Assembly (NCBI GenBank): GCA_963513935.1
Contig: OY740768.1
Location: forward strand, 20,087,177 to 20,151,176
Length of the DNA stretch: 64,000 nt
Source: Aphrophora alni
Lineage: Eukaryota; Arthropoda; Insecta; Hemiptera; Aphrophoridae
Direction of reading: 5' to 3'
Part shown: positions 22,462 through 34,490 of the stretch, piece by piece
How positions within the stretch are numbered: the stretch's first letter is position 1
Layout of the letters: every line of letters starts with the position of its first letter
Notes under the pieces: model-generated
What the model was told of the DNA's origin: nothing
Databases searched by the model: none
What the model saw: the letters and a program-made list of their open reading frames with translations, nothing else
Translations under genes and position numbers: made by a program

Positions 22462-25400
22462 CTTCATTGATACTGGTAAAAACAAAGAACATTGTTAAAA
22501 AGTTAAAACAGTTTTACTTTAACAATAAATTGGAAAAAGCAGATCAGTCGAAAATTAATTTTTTTGAACATGAAAATGGCTTATTAATAGATGAAGTTTA
22601 ATTAGAAACAATAGTCAAAACACCATTTCCTATTAATAAATCAATTAATATGGTAATTTTTTACTGAAATGAAGTGGGTGATATTTTATCTCATTTGTGT
22701 AAGTTGTGAAAAGAAAACATATTAAAGTGGTCCAAAGAATGTGAAGATGATTTTAAATGCATAACAGGAAAGGATATTAGTTAAATCAAATTTAATTTAT
22801 CATAATTCAAAATTATTTCTATGACAGCATCAAATGTTGAAAATGAAGGAGTACAGGTTGTGTTGTAGGTATGGTTCAGGGCGCCTAACCTTATATTCTT
22901 AATTTGTAAATATATATAACACGAGTAGTAAAAAGAATATTAATTTGTTAACGAACCTCAGTACTTGTTGGTAAAGTTACATTTTTTGTTTGATAAGTTG
23001 TTTTTTGTTGAGGAGCATTTTATACTCTTGTTTTTATTTAGGTATGATGATGACAATGATATTTTACCTACTAAAAAATAATGTAGTATTTGGAAAAATA
23101 TTTGATTTTCAATTTGTTGAATTGAAAAAGTATATAGCTTTCATAAATTCTGAAAAATCTCATTAAAGTACATGACATACAAATGTAAACAAAAATACCT
23201 AAAAAATTGTCATAGCAATCAGTACTTATAATTATATCTAGGACGAGGTCAATTTATGTCTGATTTTTCTGATCAGCTCCTATGAATTTATTAAAAGAGA
23301 CATACAGAATCTCTGTGCAATGTCAACTGGTATAGTACTAGTCATAAGCACATTATTATCTTTAACATTGAGTTAATCTTTAAAGTTTTCATTTCATTTA
23401 AAAAACAATAATGTTTAATTTAAAAGAGGAGGAGGTAATTTGAACATTGGTTGTTCAGTTTGCCTTTTATGCAATGCATGACTGACAAAACAGAAAGAGT
23501 TTTCTGTATTCACATGACTAAATCTGTATGTTTTGTTTTAATAAAGGTCTTTTGTTTATGAATAAATAATCTAATGTTTTGTTATTAGATATTACACAGA
23601 AGTCTATCTAATGCTTTCTTTTAAAGAAAACATATCATCAAGGTTTGCTTGTTAGTACAGTACTTATGTCATAATGTTAATGATGCATGATAAAAGAGAA
23701 AAGTAGTATAATATCCCTTAAAGCAAGGAATCTTTTTAATTCTCTTTATATACATAAGACCTCATTAATAGGCAATTAAATAAATTCACTCCAATGACAA
23801 AGTAAGAACATTTAATTGGGCAACTTCTTCAAGAGAAATTTGTTTACCAATAGATATGTATTTTATAATGTTTTACACCATCTTTTGATTTTACTTATCT
23901 ATCATTTCGTTGTATTAACTTTTTAATTTGTATTTTTTCAATTATTTATTTTCATTAAGTTCATTCTAACTTCAAAAGACTAAATTTGATATCAAACATT
24001 GCATACAGTGAAATCAATTATTACTCTTAAAAATAAACCATGTTCATTTTCTAATCAGGTTTTCTAATCGGGTTGTTGAAATGAATTTGCAATTTTCTTC
24101 TCTTTTCGAAGCAAAATTAGTGTTATTTAATATTCGTTAAAGAGCTTGACATTTGTTAATTTTAGCTGAGAAATTTATACCTTTTACTAAGTTGCCATTT
24201 AAACACTTTTATCCATCCCTTGTCCAACAATATGGTTCATGCTGCCCATGTTTAGATGATTATAAATTATCGTTTTTAGAGTGGACAAAAATATATTTGT
24301 TATCATCCACAGTAATTTAAAATTAAAATTAACAAAACAGATTTTCGAATATTATTTTTACAATCTTCACCTGAAAGGAGAAATGTATTTTCATGATTTC
24401 CAAACTGTTTTGAAATAAATATTGTGAGTCGGCCTGATAACTTTCAAAGTAAACTTAGATAGTATTGTTTTAGAGTATAAAATGATAAAATGATTAGTAT
24501 ATTCTAATCATTATATGCATATTGGAATATATTCCTATACTAAAATGATTAGTATAGGATTAATTTTTCATGAAATAATTAAAAGCCACAGTATGTTTGT
24601 TCTAAAATTGAAGTTTAAAAGATAAAATACAAACTACAGTACATGGTATGGAAGAAAATGAAGTATTATTGCTATTGTACTCAAGCTAGTTAGTAATAAG
24701 ATATAAATAGAATTTGAAAAGGAATAAAAGAAACAATTTAAAATGGTTAGAATAATTTTTTGGGGTGAAGTGAGGTAATTTATATTTTACCTCTGCTCAT
24801 GTTTTACCTCTGCTCATGTGCTAACCTCTGCTCAGCCCAGGTTTTGTTTGCATATTTTACCTTCAACTCCTCCTGTTTTAAGTACACAATTAGAAATATT
24901 AATGTGTTAAGCTCAGGATAGTGTATTAGGATTTATGTAACAGGATATTTGTAGTTAGATTGATACAATATAGACCATTTTAATGAATTAAGTCTACTAA
25001 AATTAATTTTTTTTTCAATTTAACATATTTTTCTTTACCCTTAAAAATTACAATAGGTAGGGGAGAGAATAGATAATGAGAAGACATAATAGAAATACTT
25101 TTTGTCTGAGGGCCCTTTTGTAAACAATATTTTCAGTTTTAATATTGTGTCAGCATGAAGAGATTGCTGTGAGAACTCTTATGCAAACAAGTCATGTGTC
25201 CATGTGGTCTCAGCAAATCAATGTCAGCTACTTTGGTTTGATGTGAATCACATAACTCAAAATAAAATTAGTACGATTTTCAAACTAAAACCATTTATAA
25301 CTTTGAAACTTAAAAGGATTATAATAATTCTAATAAAAGTTTTGTTATTGATAAAAAGTATATTTTCACCAAAATGTGAAAAAGTATACAGGAGAATAAA

Positions 25401-26618
25401 GATTTTCTCTTATTTGCTAGTAAAAATTCTTAAATATTAATTTGGGAACTACTGCACCGACTTTTTAAAAGATTTAATTTCCAATGGTGTGTAGTAAATC
25501 ATGCTGATTTTTTCACTTACAACTCATATGTATTAGCTGAAAATTTTCCAAAAAAGCTTAAAATAGATAATAAATCCTGAATTTCCTACTTTTCAGCAAC
25601 TATTATGGAACTACTGCACTGATTTCAAAAATGTTTTCTGTTCCAATAGCATTCAAATCATACACAAATGTTGTCACTGAAAAAATATGTGTTGTCACTT
25701 AAAATGGATAAAAAATATTGAAAATTTTCATGTTACCATTGCAGACAAATTGTTTTAACTTGGGGAACTAAAAAAAGAATTTCAATTAAACCTGACTTTA
25801 ATGAATAGACTAAACCTAACCACAATGTACTTATATAGAAAAGAAGTTTGCATGATAATTGGAACAGTTATTTTACAGACCATCAAACAAACAGGTAGGA
25901 AAAAATGGAAATAATGAGACGATTATTCAATTCCACAAAACAGCTTTAATTGCGACATATTTATGTTTCGCCGTTAGGCATTTTCAAGCAATTAAATTTG
26001 TAAAGAAAACAAGTCTAAACTAAAAATTTGAGACCAATAGGCGCATAAAACGGACACACGAATTAAAATTATTATGTAATAATGATTTTGCGGAAAACCA
26101 AAATTATGTTCTCTCTGCCTTGTAGGGACCTCGAACTCTAGGGTTTAAATGACTGTAAATAGTTCGATAAACAGTCTCAGTTTGGGCAAAGGAATTTAGC
26201 CTATAGAGTGAATTAAACCTCAAAAGTTCGAAACTCCCTACAAAGTAGAGAGAAGATTTAATAACCTTATGGTTTTCCGCAAAATGATAACTAAAGTTGA
26301 GAATTTTATTGACTGATTGATTTATTGTTAATTTTAGTATACGAGTACGTTTAAATAGACATTAAACAGTTTACTATATCTTCAATATTCCATTTACTGC
26401 AAATGTTAGTAAAGTTTGCATATGTATTTGAAATGTTTATAAATATTGTTAATTATATTATTTCAAACATACAATTATTATAGTTAATAATACTACATAT
26501 TTTAGACAGTTTTATTTTGCCAAGTTATTGTCGGCGTACGCGGATGGTGGTACCAAACAAAAAGCAACAGGTTGCGCTAATGTACTAAAACTGACACAAT
26601 AATTCTTCTAGAAGGTCT
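22462..26618 (+). repeat. Repeat B, copy 3, uninterrupted reference copy
   Basis: The cleanest copy, 4157 bp, from CTTCATTGATACTGG to TTCTAGAAGGTCT. It supplies the empty sites for both insertions in copy 1. It holds short internal subrepeats around GGGAACTACTGCACCGAC and GGAACTACTGCACTGATT (25443 and 25608). The 78-codon ORF at 25204-25440 is the same open stretch seen in copies 1 and 2. No TIR, LTR or conserved protein is found. Confidence 0.85.
26096..26284. mobile_element. Foldback MITE-like unit in B copy 3
   Basis: Counterpart of 11005-11217. It starts TTTTGCGGAAAACCA, ends GGTTTTCCGCAAAA and is flanked by TGA on both sides. Confidence 0.6.
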
Positions 26619-26629
26619 AAATACAAATT

Positions 26630-28163
26630 TTAGATGTGTATTTTATAATTAGATGTTAATAACTATAACACTCACTGTTAAAAACAATAGTAATAAGCTT
26701 AGGATGATATTTGTAATGACACCTCAAGTTTCATAAGCAATCATTTGTAACATTTTTGATAGTAAATCACGAAACTGGTAGATTAAAGGAAATCATTCAA
26801 CTCGTATCTCTCTTCTGATATTGAATGAAGCTATAGAGCATTGTTATCTACATTTATTTAAATATAGTTGTTGTTATCCAGTTACTTTATCCCATGTTAA
26901 TTCATTTCTATGTATTTCAGGTAACAGTCTGCCTGCTTATTTCACTTTTGTCCTGTCATTGCGAAAAGTCAGGTTCGCGCACTTTGAGTCAAGGGACAGC
27001 GCAAAACGTCTAGTAAGTATAAGGCGACTTGACATTGGATATTATTTTGGTTGGGGTTTAGTTTTTAGGTTAGTTTTATAAATGGGACGCGTGTTATAAA
27101 TGTTTTATAAATTTGAAAAAAAAATTCTCAATTTACTTTTAAGAATATGGGAGAGAGATAAAGAATCAAATTATTCTGTGTACGATTTTGGATTTATTGG
27201 TAAATGTTTATTCCTTTTTTATGGGAATTGATCACTCAGGACTTATCTTGGCAAATGACTTTGGAAAAGGTTCCTTGACAGGTACGTATATTTTTAATAT
27301 TTTAGAAATTGCTGTTTGTAACATTCAATAATTGAACGAAGTTTAATCATTCCAATAAAAAAGATTTTTAATTAAAAACTGAGTGAATTGAATGTAGGTA
27401 ATGAATATTGAGTTGTTCCTTCTTTTAACTAAATATTTCTCTTTTAATTTAATTAAATTGAAATACAATTTGTGAAATTAATTGTTATAATACATTTGAA
27501 TAATAACTAAATAAATCGTTGTATATCAAATACATAAATACATATACATGCGGTCTCTCTTGACCACCTCTGGTTTTTCTCTGACCCTGAATTTGAGTAT
27601 TCGAAGGCTTTGTTTACTTTATGTTATTTTTTAATAAGGGGATGAGGATCGAGAGGTATTTTGACTTTAAACAATAAGTAATAATATAATAAACAAACTA
27701 GAAAAAAAAAGAAAAGAAAAATAGAACCAACAAAAAAAAAGATAATTGCATTTTATTTTTAACAAATAATTCTGAAAAGTAATGAGTTAAAATTTATTAA
27801 CTGTCATTATTAAATTAACAACTGGTAACAAGTTACAACGAACAAGTAGTTGCACTTAAGACTTAAACAAAGTTTTAATGCACATATAAACGAACGTGTG
27901 TGTTAATATTTTGTGATTTCAATCTGAACTAGCTATCCGATACTATATACGGCTAGAATTCCAAAAATGTATGTGTTTATATATTTTAAGATCTATGAAA
28001 TACAAATTAATTCTGAGGTTAGATTTCGAAATTACATTTTTGACAATAACTTCCCTATTTGTCATCTTAGGGACGTGGGTTTATAATACCATTACATGGA
28101 GAAGAGAAATCTGGAAGTTTTTATCTCATTTTTTATTTTATAATTTGTGTAACAGACGAGAGT
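26630..28163 (+). repeat. Segment A' (second copy of the duplication)
   Basis: Direct copy of 20896-22405, starting 11 bp after the end of B copy 3. It contains exon-like blocks at 26921-27012 and 27240-27281 (the latter with an in-frame TGA) and the D fragment at 27547-27618. Homology stops after ACAGACGAGA, where a GC-rich block of unrelated sequence begins. Confidence 0.8.
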
Positions 28164-29065
28164 TGAGGTAGGATGAGATCTGGCCTCTTTGATGGATGTT
28201 CACCCACTATCGCCGGCGCCAAAGCACCTACAATTTCCTATTCAGGAGGCGACTAGGGTGAAGCAAGATGCTGCCGTTACCCGGATTTCTCCGTTTAATT
28301 TCTAATACGGGAGGCCACAGGGTGAGTCTTGAAGAGGCGTCGATCTGTGGAGTGAGAGCAGGAGTGAGGTGGTGCAAGAAATAACCCAATACGTGTATGA
28401 GGTTGAACAGCTGTTGGAATGCGGCAGGGGGCAGCAAAAGTGTGTGTGTGAGCTTGTGAGTGCGTGTGGGTCAGTGAAGGCGACTGGTCGCTTGAGAGTT
28501 GTCATTGGTGTGTGATGTGAGGGTTCTCTTGGCCTCGCGTAAGGAGACCGTGGGAGATATGGTCCCTGATAGATATTCACCGTTGGTGAGAAGTGTGTGT
28601 GTGAGAGATGGTCACTGTGAGTCTCGCGTAAGGAGAAGTGTTGTGGATGGTGGTTGCAGAAGGTGATGTGTTGTCGGTCTTCACCGCTGGTCTCCCGGAG
28701 GAGATGTGTTGATTTTGTCTTTTTTGGATGGTTACTTATACAACTTTGGCTCTGCTAGCTTGTAGCTTAGCTTGCCTATGATTGGTTGATCCCAGACAAT
28801 GAGCTGTCCATTGTTTAAGTTTACCGAGAAGCGAGACAATCTCCACGTGCGAGAATGGTTCGGAGTTTTGGCCGCGGAATTTTAGACGCTCGACGTGAGC
28901 TGTCGGCCAATCAGAGACAAATTGCGTTTGCGGGCTTGTAATATGAGATTGGCCGATGTAGAGACGTTTAAGGCCGGGTAATTGATGCATGTGAGTGTTG
29001 GGTGTGCGTTGGCAGGTTTTGCCGTGTAAGTTGTGGGAAACTAGTCGGGTGAACTAGTTCCCTTG
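28164..29065. other. GC- and CpG-rich block of unknown origin
   Basis: About 900 bp near 50% GC in a setting near 30%, with many undepleted CpG dinucleotides, GTGTGTG runs and a repeated CTCGCGTAAGGAGA (28533 and about 28623). Three CCAAT/ATTGG boxes (ATTGGTTGAT near 28781, GGCCAATCAG near 28905, GATTGGCCGA near 28950) and CACGTG (28842) give it a promoter-like look. The right end has GGGAAACTAG...CTAGTTCCC (29035-29061). ORFs here (69-92 codons, minus strand) have no recognisable domain. It may be the 5' region of a young retroelement, an LTR or a host CpG-rich promoter. Confidence 0.5.
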
Positions 29066-29094
29066 GTGGTGACGTTAACAACCTTTAGTCATTT

Positions 29095-29190
29095 CATTGT
29101 TTTGCCAAACTTCAAATAGGAACAATTTTATCAAAATTCGTTCAGTAGTTTGTGAGTTATTAAATTTTGTAAAAAATAGACAGACATGAA
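29095..29190 (+). repeat. Insect-type repeat tail (CAGTAGTTTGTGAGTTAT)
   Basis: TTCGTTCAGTAGTTTGTGAG, then AAAATAGACAGACA, is a pattern common at the 3' ends of insect dispersed repeats and is related in style to GTGCAGTAGTTCC in repeat B. It could be the other end of the preceding GC-rich element. Confidence 0.35.
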
Positions 29191-29199
29191 ACAAAAAGT

Positions 29200-30170
29200 G
29201 TTTGTTTTGATCTAAAACAAAAAAATCTGAACGTAATTTTGATATTAAAGAAAAAATTGATTTCCAGAAATGATTACATAGGAATTTATCTCATGTCAGA
29301 TAAAAACCCATTTATTCTTACTGTAATCACGAGCTTTGATTTAAGGCATAATGTAACTCTTTCAGATGAGTCAACAACGAGACTTTCAATTATTCTTAAA
29401 ACACACAAACATTGTTTCTATATTTAAAATAACATAAAACAGAATCTCATTCACAGGATGTCACGAGTTGTTTATATATTGCTTTCAATATCCTGGATAA
29501 TACTTTCGCTTTCACACTTTAAGTAATGAAAACAGTTGAAATGTAAAAATGAAACACCACATCTTGAAGATAACAAGCTGTGTAACATCAGAAACATTAA
29601 GCGTTGTTTTGCGTGGGATGTTGAATTGTCTTGGTGTTGATGCAAATGGTTTTTAATATAGAAATAAATAATAATATATATATGTGTTGTGGATTATAAG
29701 ACCTTTCAAGAACAAATTTATATTATACGACTTTTTACATAGTTTAAAACGAATTAATGGTACCCATCATTGTACTTACTCAACCCAATCAAACAATGTA
29801 AAACAAGCAAATCCAATAAATATAAGGCCAAAAAGTTGGTTTCCTGGGCCTTGTAGGAAATGTTAATTGTATTAGTGAATCAAGATGTCATCCTGTACTG
29901 TAAGTTGGTTTAAACCTCGTTGTTCGGTATTCTAAATTCATTTTTACCATTATTCAACGCGAAACTTTCTCTTCGTCCAAACCTCCCTTTTTAGCATAAA
30001 TTTTCTCTTTCTCTTTCTCCTACAACACGTCACATCGGAAGAGTCCATTCCATAATTCAAGGGGTGTTTGTTTCCCTTGTAGATCAAGTCCAAGTCAAAT
30101 GACATCATTTATAATATTTTTGATAGGTTGAGGGATATCAAGTGATTATGGGTGCGAAGCGTTACCTACA
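29200..30170. other. AT-rich DNA, no feature recognised
   Basis: Two ORFs of about 60 codons without recognisable content. A pyrimidine-rich stretch lies at about 29990-30025. Confidence 0.5.
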
Positions 30171-30177
30171 AGTAGAG

Positions 30178-30949
30178 GCCAAAGTTAAAGGTAAAGAGTC
30201 CAGGTAGACCGTGCCAGCCCTAATCCTGTGTTGTCAAAACATTCATATTGTTGGAACCCAAGCGCCTAACCACCCTGATGCCTCCGGTCATTAGCACCAA
30301 TTCCATTAAATTCTTGGAAATAACACGGTCCAATACAAATGTTATAAATTGAACTGCTGATCGCATATAATTAAGAGTCGGGTCATTTTTCTTACCTAAT
30401 TAAGACCTTTATTACAAAACTTGAACCATAGTTCTACGATGCTCCGTTGAATTGTTATGACAAAAGACTTGCCGCTTACTTATAAAACAAACTGTTCCGA
30501 TTCAAAGTACAAACAGCTCGTTCTATATTAAAAGCGGGCAAAGTCTTTGTTTTACTATATTAATTACATTCAGACATCTGTGGACAAAAATACAGGATCA
30601 AAATTTAAACCATAGCACCAACCATAGAGTCCTTTATAATATCTGTGGAAAGTGAAGACAGCTCTGATGAAGATGAGGACTTAGATTTAGGTTGCACCGC
30701 TTTAGATGTAGTATTTTAGGAAGTAGGTAGAAAGTGTACATATTTTTTAAGATTGTACATTTTTATTAAAATCCTAAAGTTTATTTTGTAAATAATTGTT
30801 GAAACTGTTTTTGAACATGTACATTTATGTGAGGGTGTAGTTTTGTATAGTTTGTAAATAGATTTAATTTTTTTCGTAAATCGAATGTTTTGACAACACA
30901 GGGTTAGGGCTGGCCCGGTCTACCTGGACCCTTTACCTTTAACTTTGGC
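30178..30949 (+). mobile_element. Internally deleted TIR transposon
   Basis: Arms of about 69 bp (30178-30246 and 30881-30949) are inverted copies starting GCCAAAGTTAAAGGTAAAG. The homology probably continues outward as (C/T)AGAG, which would give hAT-like CAGAG ends, but I cannot find a clean 8-bp duplication. The interior of about 630 bp keeps the end of one ORF (30612-30719). Superfamily undetermined. Confidence 0.65.
30612..30719 (+). pseudogene. Transposase C-terminal relic with acidic tail
   Basis: After an in-frame TAA, a 35-codon frame reads through SEDSSDEDEDLDLG and stops at TAG inside the TIR transposon. A serine/acid-rich tail just before the stop, close to one terminal inverted repeat, is what an internally deleted transposase gene would leave. 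The bulk of the protein, including any catalytic residues, is gone, so no family can be assigned. Confidence 0.4.
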
Positions 30950-30959
30950 AACTCTGTGC

Positions 30960-32940
30960 GTACAGTTCACATGTACACGTTACGCTTATTCCATTTAACT
31001 TTGCATCAGTGGAATGTAATCTTTCTCAAAGCTTCCCGTGCTATTCAGCACTTCTCATTAAATTATACGTTCGCATCAGTCGACTTATAATTCGCTATTT
31101 GTATTTAAAATCGCTAGAGTAATACGTTCGTATCGAGCGACGTATAAATCGCCATACTTCCTATGAACTTTCACCTCCGTGAATGATCACGTGGTTCTCA
31201 CAACGCCTTTAACGCTAACACGCTATCGCGGAATATTTTCACCCATAGGGCTGTGCCAAACCATAACTTTAAATGTATACCAATTTAAACCATAACTTTA
31301 ATGATTGCATATTATAGGTTAAGTCTTTGTTTCATAGATAATATCTCTTTTTAATCGCACGTATAAACAATTAAAGGTTTATTGGTCCTCCGAAATAATA
31401 ATAGTTCTTACAAAATCACGCTTCACTCGTAGTTGTAAACATAATGTTTGGTATAGCCTTCTGGATTGTGTATTCAATGAATATATTATAGGTTAATTAT
31501 TAATATTTTTCCGTCAGACAATTCAAATTCCATCCTTGTGTATAACCGGTTTCGTTAATACAAATCCTTTTCAAACCGTCATCGTCATATACAAAAAATC
31601 GTGAAGTCGTTCAGCCGTTTGAAAGCATCGTCCCATTAAAAGGGGGAATTATTGTTGAGTACTCATAACACATTTGAAAAAAAAGATAAAAATAAAAAAT
31701 GTAAAACTCGTAAATTTTATATATCACTACTTTCTTGACGTCGGTTAGGTCCTTAAAGGATTTGTAAATGTCTGTATAATTAAAAAATCTCCAATCGCGA
31801 CTGTGTAACTCAGATTTTTTTTGAGAGGTCAGAGTGCAAAATTATATTAAAAAAAAAAACTTCCCTATTTTTTATGATGTTGGTAGCATTACACGCAGAA
31901 TTGAATACTGCTTATTTTGATCTAATTTAGTGTTATACCTTGAATAATACACGAGATATGAACAAGAAATTGATTAAAATTATTGGCATTTTGAAATATC
32001 TAATTCTATTAATTTTTTATTAGCGTTCTATATACACATACTTTATTTTAATTTCTGTTGTCACTATTGTGCTTGAGTAAGGAAGATTATGACAAAGTCA
32101 ACGGACGGACGGCATTTCGAAAATAACTTTTTCTGTTTCCCGAACGTAAGGATCAGTCAAAAAACATTGGTCGAAATTATTGCCGATTACTAAATTTACC
32201 GGGTAAGTTTAAAAACGTGGTGTTTATTTTAGTTATTATATCGTGTAAACTTAAAGCTATTTTTGAGTTTTAAGAATTTTTAAGATTATCAACACATCTA
32301 GGCTCCGTTTTACTAATGTATAAAAACATTATAATAATAAAGAATATACAAACTTATACAAAAATTTCAAGAAAATACTTTGGTTTTTAAGGTGATTGTT
32401 TCGTGGCTCCTACATATAGGACTAGAGTAATGCATAATTCAATATTGTACTGAAACAGATGATCATTCGAACTACAGTATATTGTCACCTGTGTTATTAT
32501 GCAGTCCGCTTGTGACATAGGAAATAAGAGTTGTCGTGCACGTCATCTGATAGTGCACTGTATTGCAAATGAATAATTGGAATCTACATGTAATATTATA
32601 CTGTCATACCACATGTACGTTGTTTGACTATCAATTACCATAAAAGCTATTCCGTGTATTAGGATTAAAATATAGAGTGTCATTGATAATTTTGAATATT
32701 TATTTTGTTGAGAAAGTTCAAGTATTAAAGCAAAAATTAAAATACAAGACAATAAAATAAAAAATAGAAACAAAGAAAAACTGACAAGAGAAAAAAACAA
32801 ACTATTTGGTCATTAAATGTCACGGTTTAATAGATAATCTCTCTAGTAGAAAAAAAACACAATAGAATACTTTAGCCTTAAAAAACTAATAACAACCTGA
32901 GTAAATCATTGAAAACGAAGAAAAAAGTCATTTGTCCACA
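30960..32940. other. AT-rich DNA with one diverged dispersed segment
   Basis: A block at 31700-31760, reverse-complemented (GACGTCAAGAAAGTAGTGAT), matches 42594-42625. A further piece at 32090-32165 (CGGACGGACGG...TTTCCCGAACGTAAGG) resembles 42980-43060 inverted. A minus-strand ORF at 32543-32800 is hydrophobic and AT-driven; not called. Confidence 0.45.
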
Positions 32941-32943
32941 TAG

Positions 32944-33466
32944 GCTAATATGACTGGGATCTATAAAATCAGTTGTGAGGAATGCAAGAAACTTTACATC
33001 GTACAAACAATCAGATAATAGAAAGTAACAAAATCATCCAAATTTGCAGAACACATACAGTAATTTAAACTGGGCACAGTACACGGGTTTGAAAATAATT
33101 TATAAATTTTGCACAAGTCTTTTAAAAGTCCAAATATTAACGTTTTATTTATAAACATACAAAAATAGACCGTAGTTGTTAAAAAAAAAACACAATTTTG
33201 TATAATTCAAATTGAACTCTTTCTGCAAGACTTGTGCTATCTTATTCTTCTATTTATTTTCACTTATAACTAGACCATGGCCGAGTGCACAAGTGTATAG
33301 TGCACTTAACCCTTTTCATTTTATTATTTGTGTACGTAATGTGTTCTTGTTATGTGTATTAGTATTGTTTTGTCAATGTTATATTATATTGATTCACATC
33401 AAGTACAAGAAATATTAATCTTTGATAATGCCTGAAGGAAGAGGCGAAACAATCGTCACGTAAAAG
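32944..33466 (+). pseudogene. Penelope-like element relic (GIY-YIG endonuclease)
   Basis: From 32953 the plus strand reads TGIYKISCEECKKLYIVQT before two stops. This aligns with the GIY-YIG core of Penelope-like retroelements, which have a GIY, a Cys pair and YIGQT; here YIG is YIV. In the same frame, KFAEHIQ (about 33037-33060) fits the domain's FREH segment, and SPNINVLFINIQ after it fits the linker to the C-terminus. A tail GATAATGCCTGAAGGAAGAG followed by GGCGAAACAATCGTCACG (33423-33461) is typical of Penelope-like 3' regions. No reverse transcriptase remains. The element is dead. Confidence 0.72.
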
Positions 33467-33479
33467 AAAAACAAAAGAC

Positions 33480-34140
33480 AGGTCTATGAGCTGTAGAATT
33501 AAGGTAATTTATTTATTAAGGCAACACGATTATTGTAGAACAAAAATTTTGATCTACATAATATTATCTCACAAGTGATTTAAATATTTGTTTATAACAC
33601 GATTATTAAAAACATATTACAATTTTTTGACTTGACCATTTAGCATTTCGTCAGTATCTTTGTTTGAGTGTTTGTTACACTTTTAATAAGATAAGAATAT
33701 ATTGTCCTATTGCAACAGGGTGATTTCTGAAAATCCATTTTTTTCCTTCAAATTTTCTAACTCCTTCTCTGCTGGCCTTTACTTTCAACGATAGCAATTC
33801 TTTGCAGTTTGGAACATGATTCCACCGTATGCAAAATAGCAAACCCGATATAATAAATATGATTTACGCTAAGGGCATGTCTGTGGCACAAGTGTAGCAA
33901 GTTTGGACCTTTATTTAAATATTAAATATTTTTTCAAAGACTGCGTCCGTGGTTCATTTTAACTTTATTACTGACAAGTACAGAACTAAAATTTTTGGTG
34001 ATGATTGGTTTTGGTTAGTTTGTATTTGGTTTTGTATATGGGTGAGTGAGAAAGATTGTGGGATTTTTGCATCATAAATAAAAAGAAAAAAAAAATCTTA
34101 ATATTAAAAAGTGTAATTTTAGTTATTTATATGGAGCGTA
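33480..34140. other. No gene; weak repeat signals
   Basis: Contains CAACAGGGTGATTTCTG (33715-33731) and a moderately GC stretch at 33765-33850, but nothing that can be identified. Confidence 0.4.
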
Positions 34141-34148
34141 ATTCTGTA

Positions 34149-34490
34149 ATCATGAAATTGTAGCACTTATGTTCTAACTATAATCATGAAATTGTAGCAC
34201 TTATGTTCTCACTCTACTCATGAAATTGTAGCACTTATGTTCTAACTATAATCATGGAAGTTGTAGCACTTATGTTCTAACTATAATCATGAAATTGTAG
34301 CACTTATGTTCTAACTATAATCATGAAATCGTAGCACTTATGTTCTAACTATACTCACCAAATTGTAGCACTTATGTCTTCTAACTATAATCATGAGATT
34401 GTAGCACTTATGTTCTAACTATAATCACCAAATTGTAGCACTTATGTTCTAACTATAATCATGAAATTGTAGCACTTACGTTCTAACTAT
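34149..34490. repeat. Minisatellite, 10 copies of a 34-bp unit
   Basis: The unit contains TTGTAGCACTTATGTTCTAA and ATAATCATGAAA. Ten copies cover about 340 bp, with variants CATGAAA, CACCAAA and CATGAGA at one position and one 2-bp insertion (34377-34378). Since 34 is not a multiple of three and stops occur in each unit, it is not coding. Confidence 0.95.

Noticed and set aside
20896..28163. A and A' as LTRs of a retrotransposon with B as interior
   Set aside because: No TG...CA ends, no primer-binding site or polypurine tract, no gag-pol in B, and B occurs elsewhere without A.
28228..28990. Three minus-strand ORFs in the GC-rich block
   Set aside because: High GC lowers stop frequency; the translations show no domain and GTGTGTG-derived low complexity.
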